NCBI RefSeq assembly: GCF_025822765.1
Contig: NZ_JACKUK010000016.1
Span: 64,458-128,457 of the forward strand
Length of the DNA: 64,000 bases
Reading direction: 5' to 3'
From: Mycobacterium barrassiae
GTDB taxonomy: Bacteria > Actinomycetota > Actinomycetes > Mycobacteriales > Mycobacteriaceae
Shown here: positions 9,027 through 17,984 of the stretch, one piece after another
Position numbering within the stretch: the first letter of the stretch is position 1
Layout: each line of letters starts with the position of its first letter
Program-made: the position numbers and the translations under genes
Notes under the pieces: model-generated
Database searches by the model: none
What the model was told of the DNA's origin: nothing
The model's input: only the letters and a program-made list of their open reading frames with translations

Positions 9027-9894
9027 CGACATCGAGTTGGCCCTGGCGGCGGCGCGCGACTTCGTCACCGACTTCGATCCCGAACTGGTCGTGGTGTTCT
9101 CACCCGACCACTACAACGGGTTCTTCTACCGGACCATGCCGCCGTTCTGCATCGGCACCGCCGCGCAGGGGGTCGGCGACTACGGCACCTACGCGGGCCC
9201 GTTGGCCGTGCCCGAGGACATCGCCGCCGACTGCGCACGCGCAGTGCTCGAATCGGGTGTGGACGTGGCGCTTTCGGCCAGCATGGACGTCGACCACGGC
9301 ACGGTTCAGCCGCTGCAGAACCTGTTCGGCGACGCGACGTCCAAGCCGGTTATCCCGATCTTCATCAACTCCGTCGCCACCCCGCTCGGACCGTTGCGGC
9401 GTGTCCGTGCGCTCGGCGCCGCTGTGGGTACCTACCTGGCGACCCTGGGCAAGCGCGTCCTCGTCGTGGGATCCGGCGGTCTGTCGCACGATCCGCCGGT
9501 GCCGACGCTGGCCACCGCACCGCCTGCGGCGTTGGGGCGCATCGTGCACGGCGAACCGATGACACCGGAGCAGCGGCAGGCGAGGCAGGTGGCGGTGATG
9601 GATGCGGCGCAGGCCTTTGCGCACGGCGACAGTCCACTGCAACCGCTGAACCCCGACTGGGACCAGGCGTTCCTGGAGTTGGTCGATTCGAATCGACTCA
9701 GTGACGTGGACGGCTGGTCGAACAGCTGGATCGAGCAGCAGGCCGGTCACTCCGCACACGAAATCCGCACGTGGGTGGCGGCATTCGCGGCGCTGGCCGC
9801 CCACGGTCGCTACGAGACGGGACATCGGTTCTACCGCGCGGCGCCCGAGTTGATCGCCGGCTTCGCCGTCAGGACGGCGGTGTGCAACCCATGA
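8950..9894 (+). CDS. mhpB: Extradiol catechol dioxygenase, MhpB-like (class III)
   Basis: A 314-residue protein, the same length as E. coli MhpB (2,3-dihydroxyphenylpropionate 1,2-dioxygenase). Shared blocks include [17 protein letters not shown] and [13 protein letters not shown]. The catalytic histidines align as His116 (VDHG) and His180 (GLSHDPP), one position from His115 and His179 of the E. coli enzyme. It uses Fe(II) and oxygen to open the catechol ring beside the hydroxyls. GAAGGAGG lies upstream inside the hydroxylase gene, somewhat far from the ATG. Its product would go to an MhpC-like hydrolase. The stop overlaps the next start by 4 bases. Confidence 0.9.
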   Translation: MATLALCCMSHSPLLNLPGPSQDLLDDIELALAAARDFVTDFDPELVVVFSPDHYNGFFYRTMPPFCIGTAAQGVGDYGTYAGPLAVPEDIAADCARAVLESGVDVALSASMDVDHGTVQPLQNLFGDATSKPVIPIFINSVATPLGPLRRVRALGAAVGTYLATLGKRVLVVGSGGLSHDPPVPTLATAPPAALGRIVHGEPMTPEQRQARQVAVMDAAQAFAHGDSPLQPLNPDWDQAFLELVDSNRLSDVDGWSNSWIEQQAGHSAHEIRTWVAAFAALAAHGRYETGHRFYRAAPELIAGFAVRTAVCNP

Positions 9895-11663
9895 CCACCG
9901 AAACGTTCGACCACACCGTCGATGTGCTCGTCATCGGCTCCGGCGGTGGCGGGATGACCGCGGCGCTGGCTGCCGATGCGTTCGGTCTCGACACCCTGGT
10001 AGTCGAGAAGTCACCGCAGTTCGGCGGCTCCACCGCGCTGTCGGGCGGGGGCATCTGGGTGCCGGGCGCGCCGTCGCAGCGCGCTGCGGGCTACGCGCCC
10101 GATCCGGACGGCGTGTTCGAGTACCTGCGGCGCATCACTGGCGGGTTGGTCAGCGATGCGCGGCTACGCAAATACGTCGACAGCGCACCGGAGATGATGG
10201 AGTTTCTCGAGAAGCGCAGCCGGTGGTTCGAATTCGTCTGGAAGCCCGGCTATGCCGACTACTACCCGGAGCTGCCGGGCGGCTCGGAACTCGGCAGCAC
10301 GATCAATGTGCCCGCGATCGACCTGCGCAAGCTGGGCGATGAGGAGCAGAACCTGCTGCAGCCATTGGCCCTGGCGCCCAGGGGAATCTGGTTCGCCCCC
10401 AAGGACCTTCGGCTGTTCTATCAGGTGCGCCAGAACTGGCGGGGCAAGGCCGTTCTGGTGAAGCTGATCTGGCGGATGTTCCGGGCGCGGGTGTTCGGTG
10501 ACCGGATGGCCGCGATCGGCCAATCACTGGCGGCCAGGATGCGACTTGCGCTCAAGGAGCAGAACATCCCGCTGTGGCTCAGTTCGCCGATGACCGAACT
10601 CATCACCGACGTCGATGGGACAGTGACCGGCGCGGTGGTCGAGCGTGAGGGCCGTCAGCTGCGCATCGGTGCGCGGCACGGCGTCATTCTTGCGGCCGGC
10701 GGCTTCGATCACGACATGGAGTGGCGCAGGCAGCATCTGCCGGTGCTCGAGAAGGACTGGAGCTTCGGCAATCCCGCGTCGATGGGTGACGGGATCCGGG
10801 CAGGGGAGAAGGTCGGCGGTTCGACCGATCTGCTCGACGAGGCGTGGTGGTTTCCCGCCATGTGCTGGCCCGACGGCAGGCTGCAGTTCATGCTCAACGA
10901 ACGCATGATGCCGTCGCAGTTCGTGGTCAACGGCGAGGGCAAGCGGTTCATCAACGAAGCCGCGCCATACATGGACTTCGCACACGCGATGATCGAGGGC
11001 CAGAACTCCGGTGTCTCCCATATCCCGTGCTGGCTGATCACCGACATCCGCTCGTTCCACCGTTACATCGTCGGTGGGCATCTGCCGATTCCCAAGGTGC
11101 CCTTCGCGCCGGTGCCGACCGGATGGAAGGTGCCGAAGGCGTGGCTGGAGTCCGGAGTCGTGGTGGAGGGCAACAGCTTCGAAGAGCTGGCGACGAAGAT
11201 CGGCGTTCCGCCCGCGCAGCTTCGCGCGACCGCCGACCGCTTCAACGACCTTGCGCGCAGAGGCCACGACGATGACTTCAACCGCGGTGACTCCGCCTAC
11301 GACAACTACTACGGCGACCCGACCCTGCCCAACCCCAACCTGTACCCGCTGCAGAAACCGCCGTACTACGCGTTCCAGATCATCCTCGGCGACCTCGGCA
11401 CCTCGGGTGGGCTGCGCACCGACGAGCACGCCCGGGTGCTGCGCTCCGATGACAGTGTCGTCGAGGGGCTGTACGCCGTCGGCAACACCTCCGCCGCGGT
11501 GATGGGACGCAGCTACGCAGGCGCAGGCGCGACCATCGGGCCCGCGATGACCTTCGGGTACGTCGCGGCCAAGCACATCGCAGACCAGTTGCCCGACACA
11601 ACCGTTCAGTCGGGTACCCAGACCGATTCGACACTCGATTCCGATCGAAAGGTAACGAAATGA
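9891..11663 (+). CDS. FAD-binding dehydrogenase, KstD-like, second copy
   Basis: A 590-residue flavoprotein of the KstD superfamily. It has [21 protein letters not shown], then [22 protein letters not shown] near residue 125, [18 protein letters not shown], and a C-terminal [18 protein letters not shown]. The DYYPELPGG and PPYYA blocks correspond to regions carrying catalytic tyrosines in characterised KstD proteins, by recollection. It is longer than its paralogue at 3943-5553 through an insert near residues 140-200. Both neighbouring overlaps are 4 bases, so it is tightly coupled to the ring-cleavage genes. It may aromatise or desaturate an alicyclic ketone before hydroxylation, which is inference. 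Confidence 0.8.
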   Translation: MTTETFDHTVDVLVIGSGGGGMTAALAADAFGLDTLVVEKSPQFGGSTALSGGGIWVPGAPSQRAAGYAPDPDGVFEYLRRITGGLVSDARLRKYVDSAPEMMEFLEKRSRWFEFVWKPGYADYYPELPGGSELGSTINVPAIDLRKLGDEEQNLLQPLALAPRGIWFAPKDLRLFYQVRQNWRGKAVLVKLIWRMFRARVFGDRMAAIGQSLAARMRLALKEQNIPLWLSSPMTELITDVDGTVTGAVVEREGRQLRIGARHGVILAAGGFDHDMEWRRQHLPVLEKDWSFGNPASMGDGIRAGEKVGGSTDLLDEAWWFPAMCWPDGRLQFMLNERMMPSQFVVNGEGKRFINEAAPYMDFAHAMIEGQNSGVSHIPCWLITDIRSFHRYIVGGHLPIPKVPFAPVPTGWKVPKAWLESGVVVEGNSFEELATKIGVPPAQLRATADRFNDLARRGHDDDFNRGDSAYDNYYGDPTLPNPNLYPLQKPPYYAFQIILGDLGTSGGLRTDEHARVLRSDDSVVEGLYAVGNTSAAVMGRSYAGAGATIGPAMTFGYVAAKHIADQLPDTTVQSGTQTDSTLDSDRKVTK

Positions 11664-12997
11664 AGATCTCGCTGTTCTACGAATTCCCGCTGCCGCGGCC
11701 GTGGAGTGAGGACGACGAGCACAAGCTCTTCCAGGACGGCCTCGATGAGGTGGAGGCCGCAGACAAGGCCGGCTTCTCGACGGTGTGGCTCACCGAGCAC
11801 CACTTCCTCGAGGAGTACTGCCACTCGACAGCACCCGAGATCTTCCTGTCCGCAGCGAGCCAGCGCACCAAGGACATCCGGCTCGGCTTCGGCATCATGC
11901 ACCTGCCGCCCGCGGTCAACCACCCCGCCCGCGTGGCCGAGCGAGTCGCCACCCTCGACCTGATCTCCAACGGCCGGGTGGAATTCGGCACCGGTGAGTC
12001 GTCCTCGGTGGGCGAGCTCGGTGGGTTCGGCATCGATCCCGCCGACAAGCGCGCGATGTGGGAAGAGGCACTGGAGGTCTCGATCCGCTGTATGACCGAG
12101 GAGCCGTTCACCGGTTTCAAGGGCCAGCACATCGAGATGCCTCCGCGCAACGTCGTCCCCAAGCCGCTACAGAAGCCGCATCCGCCGGTATGGGTCGCGT
12201 GCACCCGGCCCGCTTCGGTGTCGATGGCCGCGCAAAAGGGCCTCGGTGCACTGAGTTTCGCCTACACCGGCCCCGGCCCGCTGGCCGAGCGTGTTAACGG
12301 CTACTACAAGGAGTTCGAAGAGAGTGCCGTGCCCGTCACACCGCAGATGAACCCCAACATTCTCGCCATCGGCGGCGATCTGTCGATGATGGTGGCCAAG
12401 ACCGACGAGCAGGCCATCGAGCGCCTCGGAATGGGTGGCGGTTTCTTCGCGTTCGGGATCATGCACTACTACATGACCGGCATGCACACGCCCGGCCGGA
12501 CCGGGGTGTGGAAGCGCCACCTCGAAGAGATCGAGAAGGATCCGAGCATCGTGTACGGCCCCGGCCGTGGGCCGATCGGCAGCCCCGCGACCGTGCGGGA
12601 GTTCCTGCGCGGCTACGAGGAAAGCGGCGTCGACGAACTGATCCTGCTCCTCACGCCGCGCCGCCACGACGAGACGATGGAATCCATCGAGCTCATGGGC
12701 AAGGAGGTACTGCCCGAGTTCATCGAGCGCGACGAAAAGGCCAGGGCGGAAAAGGCCAAGCGCCTCGAGCCCGTCCTCGAGCGCGCCGAGGCACGCCGGC
12801 CGAAGTCGAAGGCGCCGCTGTTCGACGAGACATATGCGTTCGGCGGTCTGCCCACGGGCCGCGAAAACTACACTGCGAACGAGGTGTCCCTGGCGATGGA
12901 TGAGATGACCGCGGGTATCGAGGCGGCCGCGGCGCAGCTCAAGTCGGGGGAGGGGTGGACGAGCAGGAATCCTTCCGCGGACGCGAGGAGCGAATGA
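11660..12997 (+). CDS. Luciferase-like (LLM class) flavin-dependent monooxygenase
   Basis: A 445-residue bacterial-luciferase-fold protein, longer than the usual 300-350 residues because of a charged C-terminal extension (RDEKARAEKAKRLEPV). N-terminal hallmarks include WLTEHHFLEEY and NHPARVAERVATLDLISNGRVEFGTGES. Such enzymes use reduced FMN or F420 with oxygen for hydroxylation or Baeyer-Villiger reactions. An FMN reductase gene lies four genes downstream (14859-15449), which would make a two-component system. The ATG overlaps the previous stop by 4 bases and has AAAGG upstream. A short direct repeat lies at and just after its end. Confidence 0.82.
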   Translation: MKISLFYEFPLPRPWSEDDEHKLFQDGLDEVEAADKAGFSTVWLTEHHFLEEYCHSTAPEIFLSAASQRTKDIRLGFGIMHLPPAVNHPARVAERVATLDLISNGRVEFGTGESSSVGELGGFGIDPADKRAMWEEALEVSIRCMTEEPFTGFKGQHIEMPPRNVVPKPLQKPHPPVWVACTRPASVSMAAQKGLGALSFAYTGPGPLAERVNGYYKEFEESAVPVTPQMNPNILAIGGDLSMMVAKTDEQAIERLGMGGGFFAFGIMHYYMTGMHTPGRTGVWKRHLEEIEKDPSIVYGPGRGPIGSPATVREFLRGYEESGVDELILLLTPRRHDETMESIELMGKEVLPEFIERDEKARAEKAKRLEPVLERAEARRPKSKAPLFDETYAFGGLPTGRENYTANEVSLAMDEMTAGIEAAAAQLKSGEGWTSRNPSADARSE

Positions 12998-13032
12998 CGG
13001 AGGCGGACGCGAAGAGCAGCACTGAATGACCC

Positions 13033-13851
13033 ATGGTCCAGACTGACGAGCTGTGGCGCTACGACGGCCGTCGGGCCGTTGTGACCGGATGCGCCTCGGG
13101 CATCGGCGCCGAAGTGGCTCGGCAGCTGTCCGATCTCGGTGCCGAGGTGGTCGGTCTCGATATCCGAGAACCCGACTTCGACATCGGGGAGTTCATCGCC
13201 CTGGACCTCCACGATCCGGAGTCGATCGACGCCGCGGCGGCGTCGATCGGCGGCCGCGTCGACGCCTTGTTCAACGTCGCCGGGGTGTCGTCAGGCATCC
13301 GGGACCCGCTACGGGTGGTCACCATCAACTTCCTCGGCACTCGACGGTTCACCGAGGCGGTGGTGCCGTCGATGCCGGCGGGGTCGGCCATCGCCTGCGT
13401 GTCCTCACTGGCCGCATCCGCCTATCGGCAGAACGCCGCGGTCACCGCCGGTCTGGTGGGCACCAAGACGATGGCCGAGGGGATCGAATGGTGTGAACGC
13501 CATCCCGATGCGGTCGCCGAAGGCGGTGGTTACCGGCTGTCCAAGGAGGCGATCATCCTGTACGGGATGGCCAACGTGGTCGCTCTGGGCGCCAAGGGCA
13601 TTCGTATCAACTGCACCGCACCCGGCGTCACCGACACCCCGATCCTCGACCAGTTGCGGTCGGCGTACGGCCAGGAGTTCCTGGATTCCTTCCACACTCC
13701 TCTCGGCCGCGCCGCAACACCTGACGAACAGGCCAGCGTCCTAGTCTTCTTGAACAGCAAGGCAGCCAGTTACATCACCGGACAGGTGATCTGGGTGGAC
13801 GGCGGCACCATCGGCGAGACGGATCTCGCCGACTCGGTGTCGCGACGATGA
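13033..13851 (+). CDS. SDR oxidoreductase, coniferyl-alcohol/3-alpha-hydroxysteroid dehydrogenase-like
   Basis: A 272-residue classical short-chain dehydrogenase. It has the TGCASGIG cofactor motif near residue 19 and a YRLSK catalytic motif with Tyr167 and Lys171. DIREPDF after the second strand points to NAD(H) preference. An insert before the active-site tyrosine (GTKTMAEGIEWCERHP) and the overall pattern recall coniferyl-alcohol dehydrogenase and Comamonas 3-alpha-HSD. The ATG at 13033 has only a weak ribosome site. It follows the luciferase-like gene by 35 bases and precedes the cyclase-family gene by 10. It probably oxidises an alcohol on the pathway intermediate. Confidence 0.82.
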   Translation: MVQTDELWRYDGRRAVVTGCASGIGAEVARQLSDLGAEVVGLDIREPDFDIGEFIALDLHDPESIDAAAASIGGRVDALFNVAGVSSGIRDPLRVVTINFLGTRRFTEAVVPSMPAGSAIACVSSLAASAYRQNAAVTAGLVGTKTMAEGIEWCERHPDAVAEGGGYRLSKEAIILYGMANVVALGAKGIRINCTAPGVTDTPILDQLRSAYGQEFLDSFHTPLGRAATPDEQASVLVFLNSKAASYITGQVIWVDGGTIGETDLADSVSRR

Positions 13852-13861
13852 GAGGCGAACT

Positions 13862-14851
13862 ATGGCCAGCATGAAGGACTTCCGCCGGGTCGCCGACGAC
13901 GTGCGCAACTGGGGTCGTTGGGGTGACGCCGACGAGCTGGGCACGCTCAACTTCATCACCAGCGAGAAGGTCCAGCAGGCGGCCGGTCTGGTCAAGCACG
14001 GCAAGGTCTTTCCGCTCGGGGTGGACTTCGGCTCCTCCGGGCCACAGGGCGCGTTCCACTTCAGGCAGAACCCGCTGCACGTGATGACCATCGACGGCGG
14101 CGATGCGAGCACCCTGGCCCAGTACGGTCCGTCATGGCTGAAGAATCCGGCGGCGACCCAGCTCAGCGAGTTCGCGGTCAGCGGCCCGATGCGGTTCAAC
14201 GACGACGTCATCATCATGCCGTTGCAGGCCGCGACCCAGTGGGATGCCCTGTCGCACGTGTACTACGAGGACCAGCTGTACAACGGCTTCCCGGCGAGCT
14301 CGGTGACCAGCCTGGGCGCCTATCACTGCGGCATCGACAAGGTCGACAGCAAGGGCATCACGTCCCGCGGCGTCCTTCTCGACATCGTGCGTCTGCGCGG
14401 CGTCGAGACCTTCTGTGATCTCGGCGATCCCATCACGCCTGCGGAACTCGACGAGGCCGCTCGCAACCAAGGCGTCACCGTCGAACGTGGCGATATCGTC
14501 CTGGTCCGAACCGGTTGGTGGACAAGGTTTCTGCAGACCGGCGACGGTGGCGAACCGGGCGCGGGTCTGGACTGGACGTGCGCGTCGTGGATGCACGATC
14601 ACGAGATCGCCGCGATCGCGGCCGACAACCTGATGGTGGAGAACCCGGTGTCGGGCGTCGACGGTGCCTTCCTGCCCATGCACATGCTGTGTCTGCGCGA
14701 TATGGGGCTGATGCTCGGGGAATACTGGGATCTGACCGCGCTCGCCGCCGACTGCGCGGCCGACGGTGTCTACGAATTCCAGCTCATCGCACCGCCGTTG
14801 CGGGTGACCGGCGCCGTCGGTTCACCGATCAATCCGATCGCCATCAAGTAG
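13862..14851 (+). CDS. Cyclase-family protein (kynurenine-formamidase-like fold), variant metal motif
   Basis: A 329-residue member of the putative cyclase family, which includes metal-dependent amide and lactone hydrolases. The family motif HxGTHxDxPxH appears here as QAATQWDALSH, so two of the three histidines are glutamines while Asp and the last His remain. This occurs in a subgroup of the family and may mean a changed metal site. PMHMLCLRDMGLMLGEYWDL is conserved near the C terminus. In this operon it could hydrolyse a lactone or enol product made by the luciferase-like oxidoreductase, but that is speculation. Seven bases separate it from the FMN reductase gene. Confidence 0.75.
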   Translation: MASMKDFRRVADDVRNWGRWGDADELGTLNFITSEKVQQAAGLVKHGKVFPLGVDFGSSGPQGAFHFRQNPLHVMTIDGGDASTLAQYGPSWLKNPAATQLSEFAVSGPMRFNDDVIIMPLQAATQWDALSHVYYEDQLYNGFPASSVTSLGAYHCGIDKVDSKGITSRGVLLDIVRLRGVETFCDLGDPITPAELDEAARNQGVTVERGDIVLVRTGWWTRFLQTGDGGEPGAGLDWTCASWMHDHEIAAIAADNLMVENPVSGVDGAFLPMHMLCLRDMGLMLGEYWDLTALAADCAADGVYEFQLIAPPLRVTGAVGSPINPIAIK

Positions 14852-14858
14852 GGGGGTC

Positions 14859-15449
14859 ATGTCGACACGCACCACCACCGGCGGCGCTCCGCTGGTCGTC
14901 GGACTCGGCGGAACGTTGCGCGCCAACTCGTCGACGGAACGTGCACTTCGCTACTGCCTGGACTCGGTCGAACGTCAGGGCGGTCGCACCCGATTCTTCA
15001 GCGGACCGGATCTCGACCTGCCGATGTACGCGCCGCATGAACTCGAACGCACCCCGCAGGCGCTGGAACTGGTCAAGGCGCTGCGCGACGCCGACGCCGT
15101 CGTCGTCGGATCACCCGGCTACCACGGGGCGATCTCCGGTCTGGTGAAGAACGCTCTCGATTACATCGAGGATCTTCGAGAAGATCCACGCGTGTACCTG
15201 GACAACACCCCGTGGGGCTGCATCAGCTGCGCGTACGGCTGGCAGGCGGCGGTGAACACGCTCGGGCAGCTGCGTTCCATCGGGCACGCGCTGCGGGCGT
15301 GGCCGACGCCGCTCGGGGTGGCCATCAATTCGGCCGACAAGATCTGGGATGAGGCAGGCGACTTGGCCGACACCGCGGTGCGCGACCAACTCGACATGCT
15401 GGCCTCGCAGGTGCTCACCTTTGCCCGCACCGCCTGGGAAACCACGTGA
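14859..15449 (+). CDS. NAD(P)H-dependent FMN reductase
   Basis: A 196-residue flavodoxin-fold reductase. The phosphate loop is GTLRANSSTERAL near residue 18, and the flavin-contact motif is GSPGYHGAISGLVKNALDY near residues 85-105, both standard for NADPH-dependent FMN reductases. It would supply reduced FMN to the luciferase-like monooxygenase at 11660-12997. A strong G-run precedes the ATG. Its stop overlaps a possible GTG start of the next hydrolase gene by 4 bases. The family call is firm; the partnership is inferred from operon membership. Confidence 0.85.
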   Translation: MSTRTTTGGAPLVVGLGGTLRANSSTERALRYCLDSVERQGGRTRFFSGPDLDLPMYAPHELERTPQALELVKALRDADAVVVGSPGYHGAISGLVKNALDYIEDLREDPRVYLDNTPWGCISCAYGWQAAVNTLGQLRSIGHALRAWPTPLGVAINSADKIWDEAGDLADTAVRDQLDMLASQVLTFARTAWETT

Positions 15450-16354
15450 ACGCCTCCAGCGCGAACAGACACAAAGAGCACGGAGGTGCCGGCGTGTCGG
15501 GACAATTTGCGTCTGCTCGCGCAGAGAGAAAGTCCATTCTGGTCGACGGTATGGCGACGGGGTATCTCGAAGCGGGACAGGGCGATCCGGTTGTTCTGCT
15601 GCACGGTGGTGAGTTCGGCGTCAACGCCGAGATCGCCTGGGAGAACAACATCGCCGCACTCGCGCAACGGCATCGCGTGCTCGCCCTGGAGATGCTGGGG
15701 TTTGGCGAGTCCGCGAAGGTCATCGACTTCAACGACGGCCGCGGCATGCGGATCCGTCACATCGCGCGGTTCTGCGAAGCGGTCGGCGTCGAATCGGCCC
15801 ACTTCGTCGGGAATTCGATGGGTGCGGTCAACCTTTTCGTCGACTCGACGTCGGACTCGCCGGTGCTGCCGGTGCGCAGCATGGTGATGATCTGTGGTGG
15901 CGGCGAGATCCAACGCAACGAGCACTCGGCCGCCCTCTACGACTACGACGCCACCGTCGAGGGGATGCGCAGGATCGTCGAAGCCCTCTTCTACGATCCG
16001 TCCTATCCCGCCGACGACGAGTACGTGCAGCGGCGATACCAGTCGAGCATCGCCCCCGGTGCCTGGGAAGCGCTGGCGGCAGCGAGATTTCGCCGACCGG
16101 GACTCGAACCGCCGCCGCTACCGTCGAGCAAGCGGGCCTACGACCGCATCACGGTGCCGACGCTGGTGATCGAAGGTGGCGGCGACAAACTGCTGCCGCG
16201 CGGCTGGGCGGCTGAGATCGCCGGCCAAATCCCCTCCGGCCGTTCGGCGGTGATCCTCGATGCGGGACACTGCCCGCAGATCGAACAGCCGGCGGCGGTC
16301 AACGACCTGCTGCTGGCTTTCCTGGCCGAGCAGCGCGAAGGAGCGGCGACATGA
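15446..16354 (+). CDS. Alpha/beta hydrolase, MhpC-like, start inside a palindrome
   Basis: A 302-residue alpha/beta-hydrolase if translation starts at the GTG at 15446, which overlaps the previous stop by 4 bases. The conserved fold only begins around KSILVDGMATGYLEAG (residue 30 onwards). The nucleophile is in VGNSMGAVN and the histidine in AGHCPQIEQP. About 21 N-terminal codons are supplied by a Family A palindrome (15459-15522). A second GTG at 15494, preceded by GGAGG, lies inside the palindrome and would give 286 residues. It is the second C-C or ester hydrolase in the operon; its substrate is unknown. It overlaps the SDR gene by 4 bases. Confidence 0.8.
   Translation: MNASSANRHKEHGGAGVSGQFASARAERKSILVDGMATGYLEAGQGDPVVLLHGGEFGVNAEIAWENNIAALAQRHRVLALEMLGFGESAKVIDFNDGRGMRIRHIARFCEAVGVESAHFVGNSMGAVNLFVDSTSDSPVLPVRSMVMICGGGEIQRNEHSAALYDYDATVEGMRRIVEALFYDPSYPADDEYVQRRYQSSIAPGAWEALAAARFRRPGLEPPPLPSSKRAYDRITVPTLVIEGGGDKLLPRGWAAEIAGQIPSGRSAVILDAGHCPQIEQPAAVNDLLLAFLAEQREGAAT
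15459..15522. repeat. Family A palindrome overlapping the hydrolase 5' end
   Basis: The arms GCGCGAACAGACACAAA and TTTGCGTCTGCTCGCGC pair at 15 of 17 positions. The centre holds GCCGGCGTGTCGGG, shared with the copy at 3881-3942. It provides a possible GTG start (15494) with a GGAGG ribosome site. Confidence 0.75.
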
Positions 16355-17163
16355 CAGACGAACTGGCGGGCAAGGTCGCGATCGTCACGGGCGGCGCGTC
16401 CGGTCTCGGCGAGGGGCTGGCACGCCGATTCGCGGCTGAGGGCGCCAAGGTGCTGATCGCCGATGTGGACACAGACAGCGGTGCGGCGCTCGCGGCGGAC
16501 ATCGGCGCCAACGCGCTGTTCGTCGAGGCCGACGTGTCCGACATCGAGCAGGTGAGCGGGCTCGTATCGACAGCCGTCGACCGCTTCGGGGGCCTGCACG
16601 TCATGGTCAACAACGCGGGGGTGTCGGGCACGATGCACCGCCGCTTCCTCGACGACGACCTCGCGGACTTCCACAAAGTGATGGCCATCAACGTGCTCGC
16701 GGTGATGGCCGGCACGCGTGATGCCGCCCGGCACATGTCCAAACACGGCGGCGGCTCGATCATCAACCTCACGTCGATCGGCGGAATCCAGGCCGGCGGC
16801 GGTGTGATGACCTATCGGGCGTCCAAGGCCGCTGTCATCCAGTTCACCAAGTCCGCGGCGATCGAGTTGGCGCACTATGAGATTCGGGTGAATGCCATCG
16901 CGCCCGGCAACATCCGCACGGCGATCGTGCGCAAGTCGGCGGCGGGGGAGGATCTCGAGAAGCTCGAACAGTTCGAGGCCAAGATCCGTGAGCAGATGCG
17001 CAACGACCGCCCACTCAAGCGTGAAGGCACCATGGAGGATGTCGCCGAAGCGGCGCTCTACTTCGCCACGGATCGTTCGCGGTACGTCACAGGCACCGTG
17101 CTCCCCGTCGACGGTGGCACGGTGGCGGGCAAGGTGATCGTGCGTAAGCCGAAGAGTGACTAG
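16351..17163 (+). CDS. SDR oxidoreductase (3-oxoacyl/hydroxysteroid dehydrogenase type)
   Basis: A 270-residue classical SDR. It has TGGASGLGEG near residue 13, DVD after the second strand (NAD preference), NNAGVSG, and the YRASK active-site motif. It is the last gene of the ten-gene operon. The ATG overlaps the hydrolase stop by 4 bases, and its stop overlaps the stop of the convergent hydrolase gene. It likely acts as an NAD-dependent alcohol dehydrogenase or ketoreductase on a pathway intermediate. The substrate cannot be predicted from sequence alone. Confidence 0.85.
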   Translation: MTDELAGKVAIVTGGASGLGEGLARRFAAEGAKVLIADVDTDSGAALAADIGANALFVEADVSDIEQVSGLVSTAVDRFGGLHVMVNNAGVSGTMHRRFLDDDLADFHKVMAINVLAVMAGTRDAARHMSKHGGGSIINLTSIGGIQAGGGVMTYRASKAAVIQFTKSAAIELAHYEIRVNAIAPGNIRTAIVRKSAAGEDLEKLEQFEAKIREQMRNDRPLKREGTMEDVAEAALYFATDRSRYVTGTVLPVDGGTVAGKVIVRKPKSD

Positions 17164-17879
17164 CGGCCGTCCACGCGGTCGACATGCTCGCAGACCAGCC
17201 GGGGGTATCGGCCGCGGTCGGGACGGAAGATGTCGTGGGGTGAGTCGTTGAACTCGACGAGATGTGCGTCCGGAAACAGCGCGCGGTAACGCGACCATTG
17301 CTCGTCGCCGACGAGGAAGCGTTCGCTACTGCGCACCGCGAGCAGTGGAAGTTGCTGTCGGGCAAGGGGTTCCCACAACGACCGCGGCTGCGCGGCGCCG
17401 AACGTCTTGTTCGCGGCGTCCTCGTCGAGCCGCTCACTCACCGGAGTGCCGCGCCAGCGGCCGCCGAGCAGCCGACGCGAGATCTCGGGCGTCAGCACCT
17501 TCTCCTCTGGCACGTAGTCGCCGATCGCGATCGACCTGACCCGCTCGACGTTGTCGATCACCCATGTCAGCGCATAGGCGGTACCTCTGGAGAACGTCGC
17601 CACGTGCACCGGGCCGTCGGTGACGGCGTCCACCACCGCCCCGATGTCGGTGCTCAACGTCGCGGCGTCGTAGCCGTTCGCCGGGGAGCTACTTCGGCCA
17701 TGTCCCCTGAGATCGACGACGACAGTCCTGCGGCCGAACAGCGACAGGATTTCGGCGTAGTCCTCGGCGACGCACGTCATGCCCGGCACGAACACCACCG
17801 GCGCGCCGCGATCATCACCGCCGGAGTCGAGGTAGTGGATGCGTGCATCGCCGTTATCGATGAACCGCGAATCAGCCAT
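17160..17879 (-). CDS. Alpha/beta hydrolase
   Basis: A 239-residue alpha/beta-hydrolase with a nucleophile elbow ATFSRGTAY and a late histidine in NDSPHDIF. RGHGRS near residue 65 is typical of the fold. I chose the ATG at 17879; a GTG at 17891 would add four residues, and neither has a clear ribosome site. It is divergent from a TetR gene and convergent with the mhp-like operon, whose last stop it overlaps by 4 bases. Being alone on this strand, it may be controlled by the TetR whose gene starts 106 bases away. The substrate is unknown. Confidence 0.75.
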   Translation of the reverse strand: MADSRFIDNGDARIHYLDSGGDDRGAPVVFVPGMTCVAEDYAEILSLFGRRTVVVDLRGHGRSSSPANGYDAATLSTDIGAVVDAVTDGPVHVATFSRGTAYALTWVIDNVERVRSIAIGDYVPEEKVLTPEISRRLLGGRWRGTPVSERLDEDAANKTFGAAQPRSLWEPLARQQLPLLAVRSSERFLVGDEQWSRYRALFPDAHLVEFNDSPHDIFRPDRGRYPRLVCEHVDRVDGR

Positions 17880-17984
17880 GGTCAGGGGCACTCTATGCGT
17901 CCGCCGACGGGTCCGGGACGCCTATCCGCCAAGAATTTAAATCAGTCGCTTGACTTAACTGCTGTGACGGGGTTCACTGGGCGG

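Noticed and set aside
10524-11576. A 350-codon minus-strand frame opposite the second KstD-like gene
   Set aside because: No motif, and the plus strand carries complete FAD-binding signatures.
17940-17984. A KstR-type site (T-N2-AAC-N2-GTT-N2-A) before the P450 operon
   Set aside because: I looked for the known KstR pattern in this and other promoters and found no convincing match.
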